Position numbers and translations under genes: made by a program
Notes under the pieces: generated by a model
What the model was told of the DNA's origin: nothing
The model's input: the letters and a program-made list of their open reading frames with translations, nothing else
The model's database searches: none
Origin: Megaleporinus macrocephalus
Lineage: Eukaryota > Chordata > Actinopteri > Characiformes > Anostomidae
Direction of reading: 5' to 3'
Assembly: GCA_021613375.1 (NCBI GenBank)
Contig: CM038726.1
Location: 9,188,253-9,252,252 of the forward strand
Length of the DNA: 64,000 nt
Shown here: positions 11,621-23,725 of the stretch, piece after piece
Layout: every line of letters begins with the position of its first letter
Position numbering within the stretch: position 1 is the first letter of the stretch

Positions 11621-13680
11621 GAGACGTTAACGGTTGGTGTACCTAGATACTGAGGAGCTCCATAAGGTCTGTGGTTTGGTTTTCTTTAACTGTCCTGTGG
11701 ATTAGCCTGCAACACACAGTCATTCTGCCCCTCTCGTCATTAACGTTACACTGTTTACTTACTTTACTTTACGCTGGTACGTTCTGGCTCCTGCTGCTCT
11801 ATTTAAGGTGGAACAGGAAAACTGGTAAATGAGCTGCTTCACCCTCGTGCGGTCAGTAGGAGTGAGTATTGTATAGTGAACAGTTGGTCTGTGGGTGATG
11901 TGACTGGTCACTGGTAAAACTACAGCTACAAGAAACTGGAACAGGAACATGATTGCAGACAGGGGTTTGAACAACTTCACTGCTTTCATTCAGTTTCTTG
12001 CCTTTTGCTCCTCATGAACAGCTTTTGTAACTTAACAAAAGCTTCTTGTAGTTTCTCAGTAAACTGATTTCAGTAATCCTAAATGATCTAAACCACAAAC
12101 ATTTTAAAAGTTTGTGACAGAGCTCCTTATGTGGAAAATCACTTCCATTTGCAGTTCACATCATAGTAACACAGTGACATGGTATAATTTGCAAAGAACC
12201 TATTTTGTACACTTCACATGACCAATATCACTGGAAATAATTACATTTACAATATAAAAAGACAAATGTAGTTTAACTAACCTCAATAATAAGGTTAACA
12301 TAATTAACATGTTTTTGTGAGATTTTTATAATGTTTCATATCACTGCACATATGAAGTGCTTGATGGTAAGCTGTGTTAACTGTGAGCAGTTAGCAGTTA
12401 AATGATGTAAATCAAGTGGATGAATGAAGGAAGATATGTATGGGTGAAAGTAGTCATAGATGAAAGAAGGTAGCAGTGGAAGACAGCCATGAGAATGAGT
12501 GAAGGTAGCTGTGGATGGGGAATGTAACTGTGGATGGTGGAGGTAGCTGTGGATTGGGGAAGAACCTTTAGATGGTAGTAATCATGGAGTTAACTGTATA
12601 CGTATGAGTGTCCGGTACACAGCTGTCATACACATTTAAAATGTTCTAACATTTTTTGTGTGCTGCAGGAGACTACAGTTGCAGGAGACTACAGACTACG
12701 GAAAGAAGCCTCATAAAGGTTGTGGTAGTGGCTAACTCATAACTCAGATAATGGCAGTTTAGTTCTTCTGACAGAAGATCTGCAGGAGCTGGTCTGGAGA
12801 TACAGAACAACTATTCTCCAAGCTGCCAGTAGACCTATCGATAATGAAAAGTGGTCATGAAATTCTGGAAGTACGAATGGTAGTCTCTGAAATGTAAATT
12901 TGTTAGGTACTAATATGATGTTTAACATCATATTTAAAATGGAACCAGATGTCCACCTCTAAAAGCTCCCTCACAGAAAGTTATTACAGTAAACGGTTAT
13001 AAATACACTATTTTAAAATAACTTTAGATGTTAAGCAATTTATTTTCTGCATTTTCAAAAAAATATTTTAATAAATGTTTAGTAAGAATGAATTTAACAT
13101 TTTTCTTTTCATTCCTCAAATTGAAAAAGTGTTGGTAAAATGTCAATGTTTTGAATTTTGTTGAAATGAAATGGTGTGAATTCAAATTTCCATTTCTATT
13201 ATCCCTCATTTTGGCATGTACACTCATACAGTTTATATTAAAAGAAAGAAAGATATAAATGTGTAAGGGAATCACATATAAACATAATAGAAAATAGAAG
13301 ATAGGGTTATTAAGAAATATTGATTTTCAAAAGATATACAGGGTCACCTTTGCCTAGAGTGATCAGTTTTATTGAACGATTACAAATTTTTAAAAGCAAT
13401 AACCAAGCAAGTTTATGTAAGTAATGTCATGATTTGTTCATTTAAAAAACATATAGCATATAGCATGCATAGAAAAAACATTAATAGAAGCCCAGGAAGG
13501 GTCTTTGAATAAAATATTAAATGCTACAAGGCATTCTTTTTGGTACGTGCTGTGTATTCTATTCTAATGTATCAGTGAAGAAAGTAAACAAAATTACAGT
13601 TAAAATCCACTAATTTCAATTATAAACTATAAAACAAGACTAAAAATATAAAAATGCGATTTTTCCAAAAAATTAATTTT
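11620..13680. other. AT-rich intergenic DNA
   Basis: No supported gene. A loose repeat of 'gaaggtagctgtggatggggaa' type (about 30 bp, 3-4 diverged copies) lies at 12420-12560. Confidence 0.45.
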
Positions 13681-13989
13681 TTCTTCTTGTGTTGACGCTG
13701 AATCCACCTTTCGGTGTGTCTCGGTCTGCATCACCTGCCTGACTGCAAGCTTAACTCCTTGGCGATTGGTCTACATTCTGATCTCATCATCTGTTACTTT
13801 CCGTAACACCCACACAGACCTGAACACATTAGATTTCGAATGTATTAAATTGGAAAAGGTTCAAAAGTGAATGTACAAGAAGGCGATCGAGCGACGGACA
13901 AATGTTTTGTTGCGTGAAGAACATTTTGGAGACTCCGACGCTGAACTGTGAAGGTGTCACGAGTTCAGATACCCGTGTGAATCGGTTCG

Positions 13990-14070
13990 ACTGATTCACT
14001 GAAAAGAATCAGTTCAGGAATTGGATTGGTCGCGCGCAACGTTCCGCTCATTTCGCCTCTGCTTTCCGAG
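13990..14070 (+). promoter_or_regulatory. CpG-rich putative promoter / 5' leader exon
   Basis: A local rise in CpG (gtcgcgcgcaacgttccgc, tttcgcctctgctttccgag) ends at a good donor, CGAG|GTGAGT, after 14070. Its position 1.1 kb upstream of a candidate first coding exon (15157) suggests a transcription start with a non-coding exon. There is no TATA box that I would defend. Nearby 'gaatcggttcgactgattcactgaaaag' is self-complementary in part. Confidence 0.4.
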
Positions 14071-14699
14071 GTGAGTTGTAACGGCTTCTCCAGCTCTGAT
14101 ACAAGCTTTTACACGATTTACACTAAGTACATTACCTTAAGTTACGTTTCGTATGGTGTCTGTGGTATGTTGTGATATATGTGGACATTGTGTGAAGTGG
14201 TTTTAAGGGTATAATTAGCTATAAAACCGTTTAAGTTTCGTTGCTAAGCTAACAAGCCAACCGAGTGGCGGCTAGCCACTAGCCAGACTAACTACTGACT
14301 TCAGCTTCAGACGGTTATTATTATAGTCTGTAGGTTAGTGTAGTCTATAAGTTATTATTATAGTTGTTTGAAGCTCACCACTTGTTTAAAATTATAGCTA
14401 CATAAAGAGTCTTAGTTTGTCTGTTTGGTGTGTAATCACAGTCAGTAGCCTGTAGATGAGGTAAGTATACGTTAGCAGGCTGCTTTAACCTGACAGAAAC
14501 TTTAACCTGAGTCACTCCCTAGCTAATGTAAGACCCTGAGCATGTTTTAGAAACTCTAAAGTACCGTTTGTTATATGATATAACATTTACCAGGGCTATC
14601 TTATCTTTTACTGGTCTTGTCTTAACGTTAGACATTTCATATGCTTTATTTTTCCTATTTTCGAGTGTTTCTCTGTATTTAACAGGAGATTTTGTTGTA

Positions 14700-14825
14700 T
14701 TGCTAACCTCAAGTCAAGTCAAGTCAAGTGGGTTTTATTGTCATTTCAACTACATACAGAGTACACAGTGAAACGAAACAACGTTCCTCCAGGACCATGG
14801 TGCAAAAAGTAAGTAAGACTTTAAG
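14700..14825. repeat. Widespread fish repeat with an AAGTC pentanucleotide run
   Basis: (AAGTC)n is followed by 'gggttttattgtcatttca' and 'gaaacgaaacaacgttcctcc', a block I know as a very common teleost interspersed sequence, usually a retroelement 3' region. The assignment is from memory. Confidence 0.6.
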
Positions 14826-15156
14826 TAAGACTTTGAGTAAAGAAGACTTTTTTACTTCAACAAAACATTATTTAAAGGTCGTTGGCCGCTAGGTTTGTTA
14901 TTTAGTTACTAATGTTTATTATTTAGTAATGTGTACTAGTTAGTAAATATTACAATGTTCAATATTATTCTCCTAAAACTAAGTAATACGGAATAGTTTT
15001 ATGTGAAATGTTCTGTTATAGGTTAGTTTTTCAGAACAAATAGTAATGTACCTGACTGATGTACTGTTGACTTGTAAAGACATTTGGACATAATCATGTT
15101 ATTATATATTTATTTACATTTGATCTTGTTTTGTTCTCTGTTTTTTTGTTTATAGG

Positions 15157-15813
15157 ATGTCTTCATACCAGACTGTGCTACATTGTGTAAGTTGTAAATA
15201 CTCTTTTTTTTTATCAGTCAATGAAATTTGCTTTTCATTCACAAAAACTCACCATGGTACATGATAAGCCCTAACATTAAGTAGTCCACAGTAGTCCATC
15301 CATTTCTCTGCATACTGGTCCTGGTGTGGATTTTCACCGGTGTGAGTAACACTCCAGCAGCACTGCTGTGTCAGATTCACTCACACCATCACAACACACA
15401 CTAACACACCACCACCACGTCAGTGTCATTGGAGTGCTGAGATCCAGCTCCCTAATATTACATGCCCTGTGGTGGTCTTGACTGTTAAAGAACAGGGTAA
15501 CAACATTTCGTAATTGTAGTACTACTAAGTGCTCCTATACGGTTACTGGCACTGATAAAATGGATAATAAGTATAGAAACAAAGTGGTTTTATTGTTATA
15601 GTTGTATATGTGTGTGATGCTTTGACTACCTCAGTCAGGTACAAGCTTTTTAGTGCTGTTAGCATACAAGCTTAATTTATTTTGGACAGTGTATAGCATA
15701 ACTTTGTGTGATTAATTGTGTTTTTTTCTGTTTCTGGGGCTTTGTTTCCATAGGAGATCTTCACAGACAGTTCTTGCCTAAATAATTTTTTCAAGTGTCT
15801 GTCTGACATCTCG
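15157..15813 (+). CDS. Two in-phase candidate coding exons of a small unknown gene (5' end)
   Basis: Exon 15156-15186 follows TTTATAG and has an ATG at 15157. It reads MSSYQTVLHC (30 nt, phase 0) to the donor GTAAGT. Exon 15754-15813 follows TTTCCATAG and reads EIFTDSSCLNNFFKCLSDIS (60 nt, phase 0) to the donor GTGAGG. Both stay open and both are multiples of 3. With the CpG-rich leader at 14.0 kb this looks like the start of a real or recently dead gene. A hAT transposon begins 140 bp further on and no later exon could be linked. The product is not recognised, and four conserved Cys in 30 residues is the only visible feature. Confidence 0.35.
15285..15500. repeat. Second member of the short fish repeat seen at 1250-1600
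   Basis: Shares 'actccagcagcactgctgtgtc', 'cacacactaacacacc' and 'gtcagtgtcattggagtgctga' phrasing with the same anonymous repeat class. It lies in the intron between the two candidate exons of 15157-15813. Confidence 0.5.
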
Positions 15814-15949
15814 GTGAGGTACTATGTACTTGGCAAGTTTAGTTTTGGTATGCTTTTTTAAGTTACTGATTTATTTAGTACACACTATACTTTTACTATA
15901 AATACATAGACAGCCACAGCTTTTCTTCAGAGTCTACATCTACTAGCTC

Positions 15950-18420
15950 TGGGCCGATAAACAATATTATCGGATATCGCGAAACTTTAAGCCAGTGACG
16001 ATACGACGTGCATTATCGTTCATACCATAACCACGTTTTTTTTTTTTTTGGTCCGTTTTTTAACCATCCATATTATTCTATTAATCCAATCTATTGCATA
16101 TTCATAGCCATTAGAGAAAAGGTTCTATTGTAGACCACACATACATATTATGCTTCAAATTAAAACTCCATTTGATAGTATCAGAACGTAGACTTTAACT
16201 GGGGCATTGAATGCAGGGTACATGCAAATTAAATACTACTACGTGTGGCCTTCTCCTGGGTGGACGGTGAAAAATGGAGGCTCTTGTACAAAAGAAGGGT
16301 GTCACCTCACCGATTTGGCAGTATTTTGGCTTCCAAGCAGACGAACATGGAGAACCATTAGACATCAACACAGTTAAATGTAGTCTGTGCAGAAAATCAA
16401 TCATTACAAAGGACGACAATACTAGCAATTTGCGTGCGCATCTCAGGATACATCATCCGGCTAAGTGTGCTAAACTTGGTCTGAGAAAGCAGTTCATCCA
16501 ATCAGTCAACAATAACAGGTGCGTTCGCAAAATGCGGCTAGTACAAACATGACAGCTCAAAGTGGCGAGGGTGCACGACCAGTATAACACGTTATTTGGT
16601 ATAGGGTCTGCTGCCATTCAACACAGTCGAAAAGTCCTCGTTCAGAGAAATGTTACAAACTCTGAATCCACAGTATGAGCTACCAGGCCGTAAGTACTTC
16701 AGCAAGACAGCGGTGCCCGACATGTACAACAGTGTTCGAGCAGAAGTCGAGGGTTTGATCAAGAAAGCGGACTTTTACTCACTGACAACGGACATGTGGT
16801 AGTAAAGTACTAATTTGACTCCATATATGTCCCTGACGGCACAGTTTATTTCGCCACAGTGGGAGCTTGAAAGCAAATGTTTGAAAACAGTGTTCTTTCC
16901 AGAAAGCCATACTGCAACCACCATAGCTGAGGGTCTTCGTTCTGTATTTCAGGACTGGAATCTGAATGAGGAAAAAATTTCCTGCATTACAACTAAAAAA
17001 GCTGCAAACATAAAGTCAGCCGTGAGAAACAAACTTAAACTGCGTCGGACATAACCTACATTTGGCTGTGACAAATTCAAGTAAGAAGCAAAGACCGTCC
17101 ATGGAACAAGCTTTAGGTGTATGCTAGTCGGTTGTTGGTACTTTCTCCCACAGCTGGCAGAAGAAGCGGGCCTTGCTGAAAGCGCTACAAGAAGTCCAAC
17201 TCCTGGAGCATTCTCTTATTACGGTATGTTTCCCAATTGAGACTCATTAGAAAAGATAATTAAAGTGTTGAATAAATGAATGAACAAACGAATAATTAAA
17301 CGTCATGTTTATTTAAACAAATGTTAATTTATTTAAATATGATGGTATCTATTTTTTAAAACACGTAAATATTTAAAGAAATATGTGCACTTTAATAACT
17401 AACTATAATGAGCTAAACAAGTAAATATAAAAATAAAATAGATTTTTTAAATTTACTAAATTATTATAAAAAATCCTAACAAAACAGAAGATTCTGCTTG
17501 TCATCGAATATGGCAAACTGCTCTAAATGGGTGGGTTGATTACACAGGCCAGTGCAGTCTTTCACTTTTGTGTTGAAGTAAAGTTATAATTCCAGTTTTT
17601 TAGAGCCTAAATCACAGAATTTTTATCTATTAATTTAAAGCCAAGAATTCTTTATATTTAAAAAAGAAGTACAGCCACTTAATATGCCTACCTAATACCA
17701 AAAATTATTCCCTTAAACAGTTTTAGGCCTACCGTTTTGTTAAAATACATATTGAATATTGACTAATTTAATCTGTTAAATTTTCTTTATTTAGATTTTT
17801 CTACTAAAGAATTGTCTGCATTTTTTTTTTATTTGCACGTCGATTTGAATGTTCATTTTAAACATTCTGTCTGGCTTATTATTTGACAAATCCCAGCTCG
17901 ATATTGTCTGTGCTTAAAAAAGCTGTCATTCAAACATTTCAGTCATATCTTATTTCTGGTTGACACCGTCATTGAAACACGTGCAAATGTATTTTCTCAT
18001 CCTGTAAGTGCTATTTTTTAAAGGATAAATACTTGGATACTTACCTGTCAGGATGTGTCTGTATTTAAATGAAAAATTGAACCATATTTACTGACTGCTA
18101 GATAATCTATATGGTGAAAAAACATTGTTGTCCTGTAGGAGCAAATCCGTGTGGCAATAATAATAATTAATAAAGTAATAATTAAAACAATAATAATAAT
18201 AATTAACATAATAATAATTGTTATTGTTATTATTGCTGTCATTATTATTATTTACCTTTGTTTTTTTTTTGTATTAAGGTTCGCTGTTATTTTTTGCTGT
18301 TGCGCTAAGATACAGCAGCACATAAGGTGGTGCTTAAAATTTTTTTAACGATATTATCGTTTATCGCGATAATTCTGGTGACGATAATCATTTGTCTGAA
18401 TTTGCCTAACATCTACCCAT
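15950..18420 (+). mobile_element. hAT transposon with decayed transposase
   Basis: The outer parts carry related, roughly inverted AT/CG-box sequences ('gataaacaatattatcgg' near 15957, 'cgatattatcgtttatcgcg' near 18350) around a broken transposase gene. I could not find an 8-bp target duplication. The 3' half (17.2-18.35 kb) is AT-rich with no coding signal and includes an (AAT)n tract at 18155-18255. Confidence 0.6.
16274..17222 (+). pseudogene. hAT transposase (ZBED1-like), broken and truncated
   Basis: From ATG 16274 the frame reads a BED zinc finger: SPIWQYFGFQADEHGE, then CSLCRKSII and HLRIHHP (Cys2-His2 spacing). After a frame change come the hAT core motifs: PFNTVEKSSFREML, YELPGRKYFSKTAVPDMYN and FYSLTTDMW. 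In a third frame (16815-17054) follow MSLTAQFISPQWELESK, FFPESHTATTIAEGL and ISCITTKKAANIK, then a shifted HNLHLAVTNS. TTDMW is followed directly by TAGTAA stops, and ITTkkAAN has lost the usual acidic residue of ITTDNAAN. It ends near 17222, well before the hATC dimerisation domain. It is a dead copy. Confidence 0.85.
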
Positions 18421-19370
18421 TCCTAATAGGGATCAATACGAGATTATTGAGACCACCTGACTATGGCTGAACAATATAAAGCGACGAAGTTACCAAAAAC
18501 GTAATAATAATAATAAAATAAAAGATTTTGTTCCATGTTTTTTGAGTAGAGTTTAACCAAGTTTACAGTTTTTTCCAAACGTTTAAATGCATTTCTAGAA
18601 ACTTGGCTCAGATTTTCAAAACTCTAAATACAGACTCAAAATTATTAACTGCTTTGTTGTTAATTGTAGCAATTTGTTTTGCTTTGTAGCAAAACTGATT
18701 CCTTCCACCAAAACATCACACGCAGCTATTTATATTTATATGCTTATCTCTTGCAGCGCATCAAATAAACACTGACAGGATAAATTCAAAGCACTATTAT
18801 CAGAAGTATTTGTGTATGTTTTTGACTTCATGAGGCCACTGTGCAAATGTAAATGCATAGAAGTCCATGGAAATATGTTTCTATTCTTTACATTTATTTG
18901 TTGTGGTGTATTTTTTTTTCTGTTCTTTGGACTGCGTCATTAATAAAACTGCAGTTTACAGTTTTAACTCATAACAGAACAACAGTTACTTGTAATTTGT
19001 ACAGCTGATGTAAAAAAATATACATTTCATAGAGAGAAATACATTTAAAAGAATAATGTTTGCCTAAACTCCTATTTTAGAACATTTCAGTAACAACAAA
19101 AAGCAATATTTTAAAATCTAGTTTGAGAAGACCTTGTTGAAGAGTCTGTTAATTACATGATATGTTCATAATCCCACAAATAATCAATTTTTGTGCATGT
19201 TGCTTTCATTAATAAAAACACTCACAAGGTAATTATCCAGTAAAAGCTATTTTTGTTTTTTTTTTACTATTAAATTAAATAAAACGACCTTTCTGACTAA
19301 AGTTAAAAAGAGTCTTCATGGAATTATTTGTACTGATCTCTTTTGGGAGGTTTTTATTTCAGGACGTTTC
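18420..19370. other. AT-rich intergenic DNA
   Basis: No gene or tandem repeat that I can support. Confidence 0.45.
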
Positions 19371-19378
19371 ATCTTCTA

Positions 19379-19702
19379 GAAACACTTTGTAGGCTGGATG
19401 TTTCAAAAAGAGGGATGTTTGTAACAGGATCGCTAACGAGGAGCATGCGAGGCGTATTTAAATGACAGCAGGTGCGCGGAACGTTTAAATTAAGTCTCGC
19501 GACCGAATATTGTAGTTATTTAGTGGACCGTTCCACAGATAATACACTTCAAAAGTGTGAAATATCAGATGTGAAGCTCCCGGACATGTACAAACTCAAG
19601 CCGGAGACACTTCTTCACCTGCGGGACAAACGAGAAGTGGAGCTACATCTTGTGGAAACAGGTTCCTCAGCAGAAACTGAACGCTGACCGTGTCGTGTTT
19701 AG
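19379..19702 (+). promoter_or_regulatory. CpG-rich 5' exon / promoter region of an unknown gene
   Basis: CpG density rises sharply (gtgcgcggaacg, gtctcgcgaccg, gctcccgg, agccggag, tgaccgtgtcgtg). The block ends at a strong donor, TTTAGCG|GTGAGT, after 19702. The frame 19472-19687 is open for 71 codons but starts on GTG, so it may be only leader sequence. No downstream exon could be linked. I infer a promoter with a first exon; the transcription start is unknown. Confidence 0.4.
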
Positions 19703-21352
19703 CGGTGAGTTTAATCCAGTTTTGATCTTTTTAAAGTAAAGAATACTTAATGTTTTGTTTAATATTTAATATTGTATTTCATATTTTACTGACTTTTAAC
19801 GTTTGTTTACTTCATTGACGTGAACAGCGTCTATCTAGCTAACAGCTGTGACCTGTAAGAGCTGACGTTGTTCAGTGTTAGCCTCGCTGTGAGGAACGTT
19901 ACCTCAGTAGTGGAGCTCAAGAGCCAAGTTCTAGATCTAAACTAGACTAAACTAACAGTTTGAATTTAAGGTCTGGTTATCGAGACACTAACAACTGATA
20001 CAGTGTCTTCTAACGGTTATTCTCATGAAACATGATAAAGGTGGAACGCATAGTGAAATATATAGTAGATTTTCATTCTGGATGTTAAGGAGGCCAAGCA
20101 GAACTGTGCCATAGTCATGATGATTTGCCATATTTTCAAATTCCAGATTTTTTCCCCACATGCAGTAAATATAACAATCATATTTAAGCATTCACACAGG
20201 ATAACATTTGATATACGGTTATATGTGGTTTTGTGTGTAAATGTTTTTTTTTTTTTTACATGATTGATTTTAGACTTTAAAAAAAAATGTGTTATTTTAA
20301 TTATTTTGTAAGTGTCTTTATCTTTAAAAGTTTAACAAACAGGTGACTTTGAGGCGACTATACCTGACAGTTATTGTATATGACGAAGTTCTTCTGTGGT
20401 TTGTAGCTGCAGAGAGACTTTATAGCTCCATTTAACATATCATGAGTAAATAAGATGAAAACTACTGAACTGATAGATTGTGGTGAATAAACAGAAAAGA
20501 AAAAAGATGAAAAACAGACATTAAAACCATAAAATGTCTCAGTTTAAGAGGAGTAAAGGAACGAAAGCAGGTTTAGTCAATTTAGACGCTGCTGCCCTCT
20601 TGTGGTCCAAGAACAGATTGAATGGATTAAATTTTAAAATGTCTCCAGATGTAGTTTAATACAAACTCTCATTCATAAAGAGCTTTTTCTTCATTCTTTA
20701 ACATCACAATATAGAACATGGGGTGGGATAGTTTGTTGAAGAAACTAAACAGTTTATATTATTCAGAACATATATTAATAATATATAATACATCAAAACT
20801 GCTAAACCAACAACAAACACGCCGCACACACTGAGTTTAGTCTAAAAAGAGGCTCCATCAGAAACTTCACTACTTTTATTAGTATTAATATGATATGATT
20901 ACAGTCTGAAGCAGATCATTCAGTTTCCTCATAGGAGAACATATTTCTGTCTGTTATTTTTTTAGATTAGAAAGTAAATAAATCACGTCGTTCGGGTGGA
21001 CTCATTTGAGAAAGAGCTGCCAGATATTTACAGATAGTCTCACATATAACTCTAATTAAACTCTAAATGGATAATTTCCTTCAGTTCATCACTAAATGTT
21101 CTATATGCAGTTAAAGGAGAACAGAAAGAAGTGAATCTGGCCTGCCTGTATTTATAAATCACATAATTTTCAACATGTATTTCTGTATAATCTTCATTTC
21201 ATGATATTTCATAACAGTTAGTATACATTTTCTTTCTCTTTCATCATCATAACTTATTATTACTGAGATATTTTACTAAGATTTACTGAAAGAAAATTGT
21301 TTTTGTAAAAACTGCTATTGTAATAGAGAATAAAACTGAACTTCTATACTGA

Positions 21353-21457
<105 letters not shown>

Positions 21458-21650
21458 TTATTCATTAAACCAAGTGTGGCTGAAATGCAGCGACTGGAAT
21501 GCAGGTAAAAGTGAAAGTAGCTGCTGGACCCTGAAATGGAGAGTTGTGTGTGAGTTTAGTGTAAAGTTTAAACTCGTTCTTATTATTCTGATCTGCTGTT
21601 ATAAGATAAAAAGCTGATATGAACTGATTTAAAATGTGGACATATTTCAC

Positions 21651-21737
21651 CTGAAGCAGCGATATGACTGTATGAAGAACAGCAAAGGTAAGAGCAGTTA
21701 GCATCATGCTAATCCTCAGAAACATCACTGTAAACAT
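21651..21737 (-). CDS. Candidate transmembrane exon, copy 1
   Basis: On the minus strand the frame reads MFTVMFLRISMMLTALTFAV then LHTVISLLQ. It ends exactly at a donor, CAG|GTGAAA (complement 21646-21650). It is a long hydrophobic helix with a single arginine inside. The same exon with the same donor lies at 30834-31022. A charged residue in a membrane helix is typical of receptor chains that pair with signalling adaptors, but I could not link an ectodomain. The family is unknown. Confidence 0.35.
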
Positions 21738-21839
21738 CAGACTTTTATAGGATTTATATAGTTTATATAGTTAAAGCTGTAAAGGAAATTTGTTTGATTA
21801 AAGCTGATTCTGTGATAATGTCTCTGTTTCTGATTTCTT

Positions 21840-22077
21840 TCACTGTTTCTCCAGAGCGGAACACCTTCCCACACACCGTGCAGGGGACCGGAGAGTCATG
21901 ACTGTACTTATGATACACAAGCTTTTGGCTAGAATCGAAGGACATGCCACACTTTCCACACGACAAGAAGAGCTCTTAAGAGTCTTGCTCATGTGGTGCA
22001 TGAGGCGTCCTATTGAGCTTAACGCAGTGTTGCATTTGCAGCACTTCCAGTTTCTTAGCTTTCTCAACTTGCTCGAT
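21840..22077 (-). pseudogene. C2H2 zinc-finger gene fragment
   Basis: On the minus strand, after an acceptor AATTCCCAG (complement ending 22078), the frame reads a Lys-rich lead-in, then finger 1 (CCKCNTALSSIGRLMHH). A 1-nt shift follows, then finger 2 (CGKCGMSFDSSQKLVYHKYSH, perfect C-x2-C-x12-H-x3-H split here across a named motif of 21), then the first half of finger 3 (PCTVCGKVFRSG). The fingers lack classical TGEKP linkers. The frameshift between fingers 1 and 2 and the loss of finger 3 suggest a dead or partial copy of a DNA-binding protein gene. Confidence 0.6.
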
Positions 22078-22184
22078 CTGGGAATTCTTTAAGAAATATT
22101 ACCTGAATCACACGCTCACCTCCGGCTCTCTACAGGCTTACGGTGACCATGCGAAGCCCTCCTTTATGGTCAGATTACAGTCAA

Positions 22185-22335
22185 AACAGGACCCCCCTTT
22201 TTCTCATTGGCTAAAACCAGGACATTCCCTTTTTTCTCATTGGCTAAATCTAGAATAGGCCCTCTTCCTCATGGGCTAAAAGAAGAACAGCGCTTGTTGC
22301 TCATTGGCTAAATCTAGAACAGCCCTTGATATGGT
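22185..22335. repeat. About 37-bp repeat, four copies, each with a CCAAT-type box
   Basis: Units of the form 'ctcattggctaaatctagaa...' repeat four times with variable spacers. ATTGGCTAA is a CCAAT box on the opposite strand; one copy has mutated to ATGGGCTAA. The array lies just upstream (in minus-strand sense) of the zinc-finger exon at 21840-22077. Confidence 0.75.
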
Positions 22336-22985
22336 GGTGCTCAGAAATTGGAGGGAATCCACAGAGTCGTTATTGGCGTGTCTGTGGATTGGTGGGGGTG
22401 TTATGTCTGGGGAGTGTGGTTTTGTGTTTTCTCAAATTCTGTCTTTTGTGTATTGAGTAGCTAGTGGTAGGCCATCTTCAAACTTGAGTTTCTTAAAGAC
22501 ACAATCATTGATGTAGAGACAGGAGAGAGGAGGTGAGAACACACAATCTTGTGGTGCTCTATTGTTCAGTTATTTAGGGACTGATGATGATGGTGAAAGA
22601 TTTGAGGCATGTGGCAACAGAACAGTTTCAGTGATTAGTTGAAGATGGTGGTGAAAATCAGTGGTAGTTGGTCACAGCAGTGTTTTAGGTGGATGGGGAA
22701 AATTAAGTGAGGACCGGTAGCTTTTCTCACATTCTGTGTGCTGAAAAGCCTGTAGATGTCTTTGACACTGACTGAGAGATGAGCTAGGGGCAGAGATGAG
22801 ACAGCCAGGGTGGAGGGTGGGTGATTGGGAGAGATTGACTGAAGATTGTCCGTTGAGCAAATAAAGTCTACAGTAATACCTTTTCAGGTCGTTGGAGAGC
22901 CAGCAGTGGTTTAAGAGTAGTCTGTGAGTCCTTGGATTGTTAGCAGTATATTTCTTTGCTGCTTTGATACTTTTCTCTAACTGTC
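22330..22985 (-). pseudogene. Rex1/CR1-like LINE reverse transcriptase fragment
   Basis: On the minus strand, in shifting frames and in the correct order, I read LSNDLKRYYCRL (upstream of the RT domain), then VKDIYRLFSTQNVRKATGP, then HCCDQLPLIFTTIFN. A large internal gap follows, then APQDCVFSPPLSCLYINDC (equivalent of the apQGcvLSPlLy RT motif), and PPPIHRHANNDSVDSLQFLS (the region after the catalytic FADD). The catalytic FADD block itself is lost or unreadable. Stops and frameshifts are frequent. It is an old 5'- and internally truncated non-LTR retrotransposon. Clade assignment (Rex1 or CR1 type) is from motif style. Confidence 0.75.
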
Positions 22986-23270
22986 ACGCTGCATAAGGAG
23001 AGTCAGATGAGCGTGGAGTTTGGCAAAAAGACACCATTTATTACTGAAAACGGGCACGCGATAAAGAGCAAAAGTCGTAAACCAGGCAGAGATCAAAACC
23101 AGCAAAGGGCAAACAGAGTCACAAAGGCCTAGGCAAAACTTGATGTCAGAAAGGTGAGAAGAAAAAAGATCAAAACCGAAAATGCAATATAACCAGAAAT
23201 GCGTCATAAGCTTCAGAAACACTCTTTGGCAATACTCAGCGCTGACTGGCACAGGAAGTTTTTATTGACT
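22983..23270. repeat. Anonymous interspersed repeat
   Basis: Starts 'tgtcacgctgcataaggaga', continues with 'caccatttattactgaaaac' and a purine-rich 'aaagggcaaacagagtcac' tract. Similar composition is seen at 7930-8150 and 39270-39400. The phrase pattern is familiar from fish genomes. I cannot name the element. Confidence 0.4.
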
Positions 23271-23557
23271 CAGCAAAACACTTTATTATTTAGATATTCA
23301 AATAGTATTAATACAGGAAGTAGTACTTTTTCATATGTCATTGTGTTTATTTAACCCTTACCAAGGCGTTCAACCCAATATAAGATATTTATGCTACTTT
23401 GTATTGTATTTATGTTTATTTACATCTGTTCTAATGATATCTGGTGTTCTTACTGGTGATGATACAAGCACCCAAGACATTTGCATGGGTCAAATGCATG
23501 TTTTTACCAGATTTTATTTATTTTAACCTAGTAAAATAAGTGTGATTCCTCAGTTCC

Positions 23558-23725
23558 AGTGGAATACCATCCATCCATCCATTATCTTCTGCTTTATCCT
23601 GCTAGTCGGGGTCACGGTGTGGAGCCAATCCCAGCATCATTGGGTGAAGGTGTGGTACACCATGGCCGGGTATCTGAGTATGGGACCCAACACGTATCCC
23701 AGTTTACTTGGTCAACCTTCCTCCT
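23558..23725 (+). mobile_element. RTE/Expander-type LINE 3' tail
   Basis: (CCAT)n is followed by 'tatcttctgctttatcctgc', 'gtcggggtcacggtgtgga' and 'cagcatcattgggtgaaggt'. This is the highly conserved 3' end of a very abundant fish RTE-type LINE. Only the tail is present. Confidence 0.7.

Noticed and set aside
18048..18348. Ile-rich hydrophobic frames on both strands
   Set aside because: They are translations of (AAT)n/(ATT)n simple sequence inside the hAT remnant.
19472..19687. 71-codon frame as a protein-coding gene
   Set aside because: Starts on GTG, no ATG in a good context and no linked exon; kept only as a CpG-rich leader exon.
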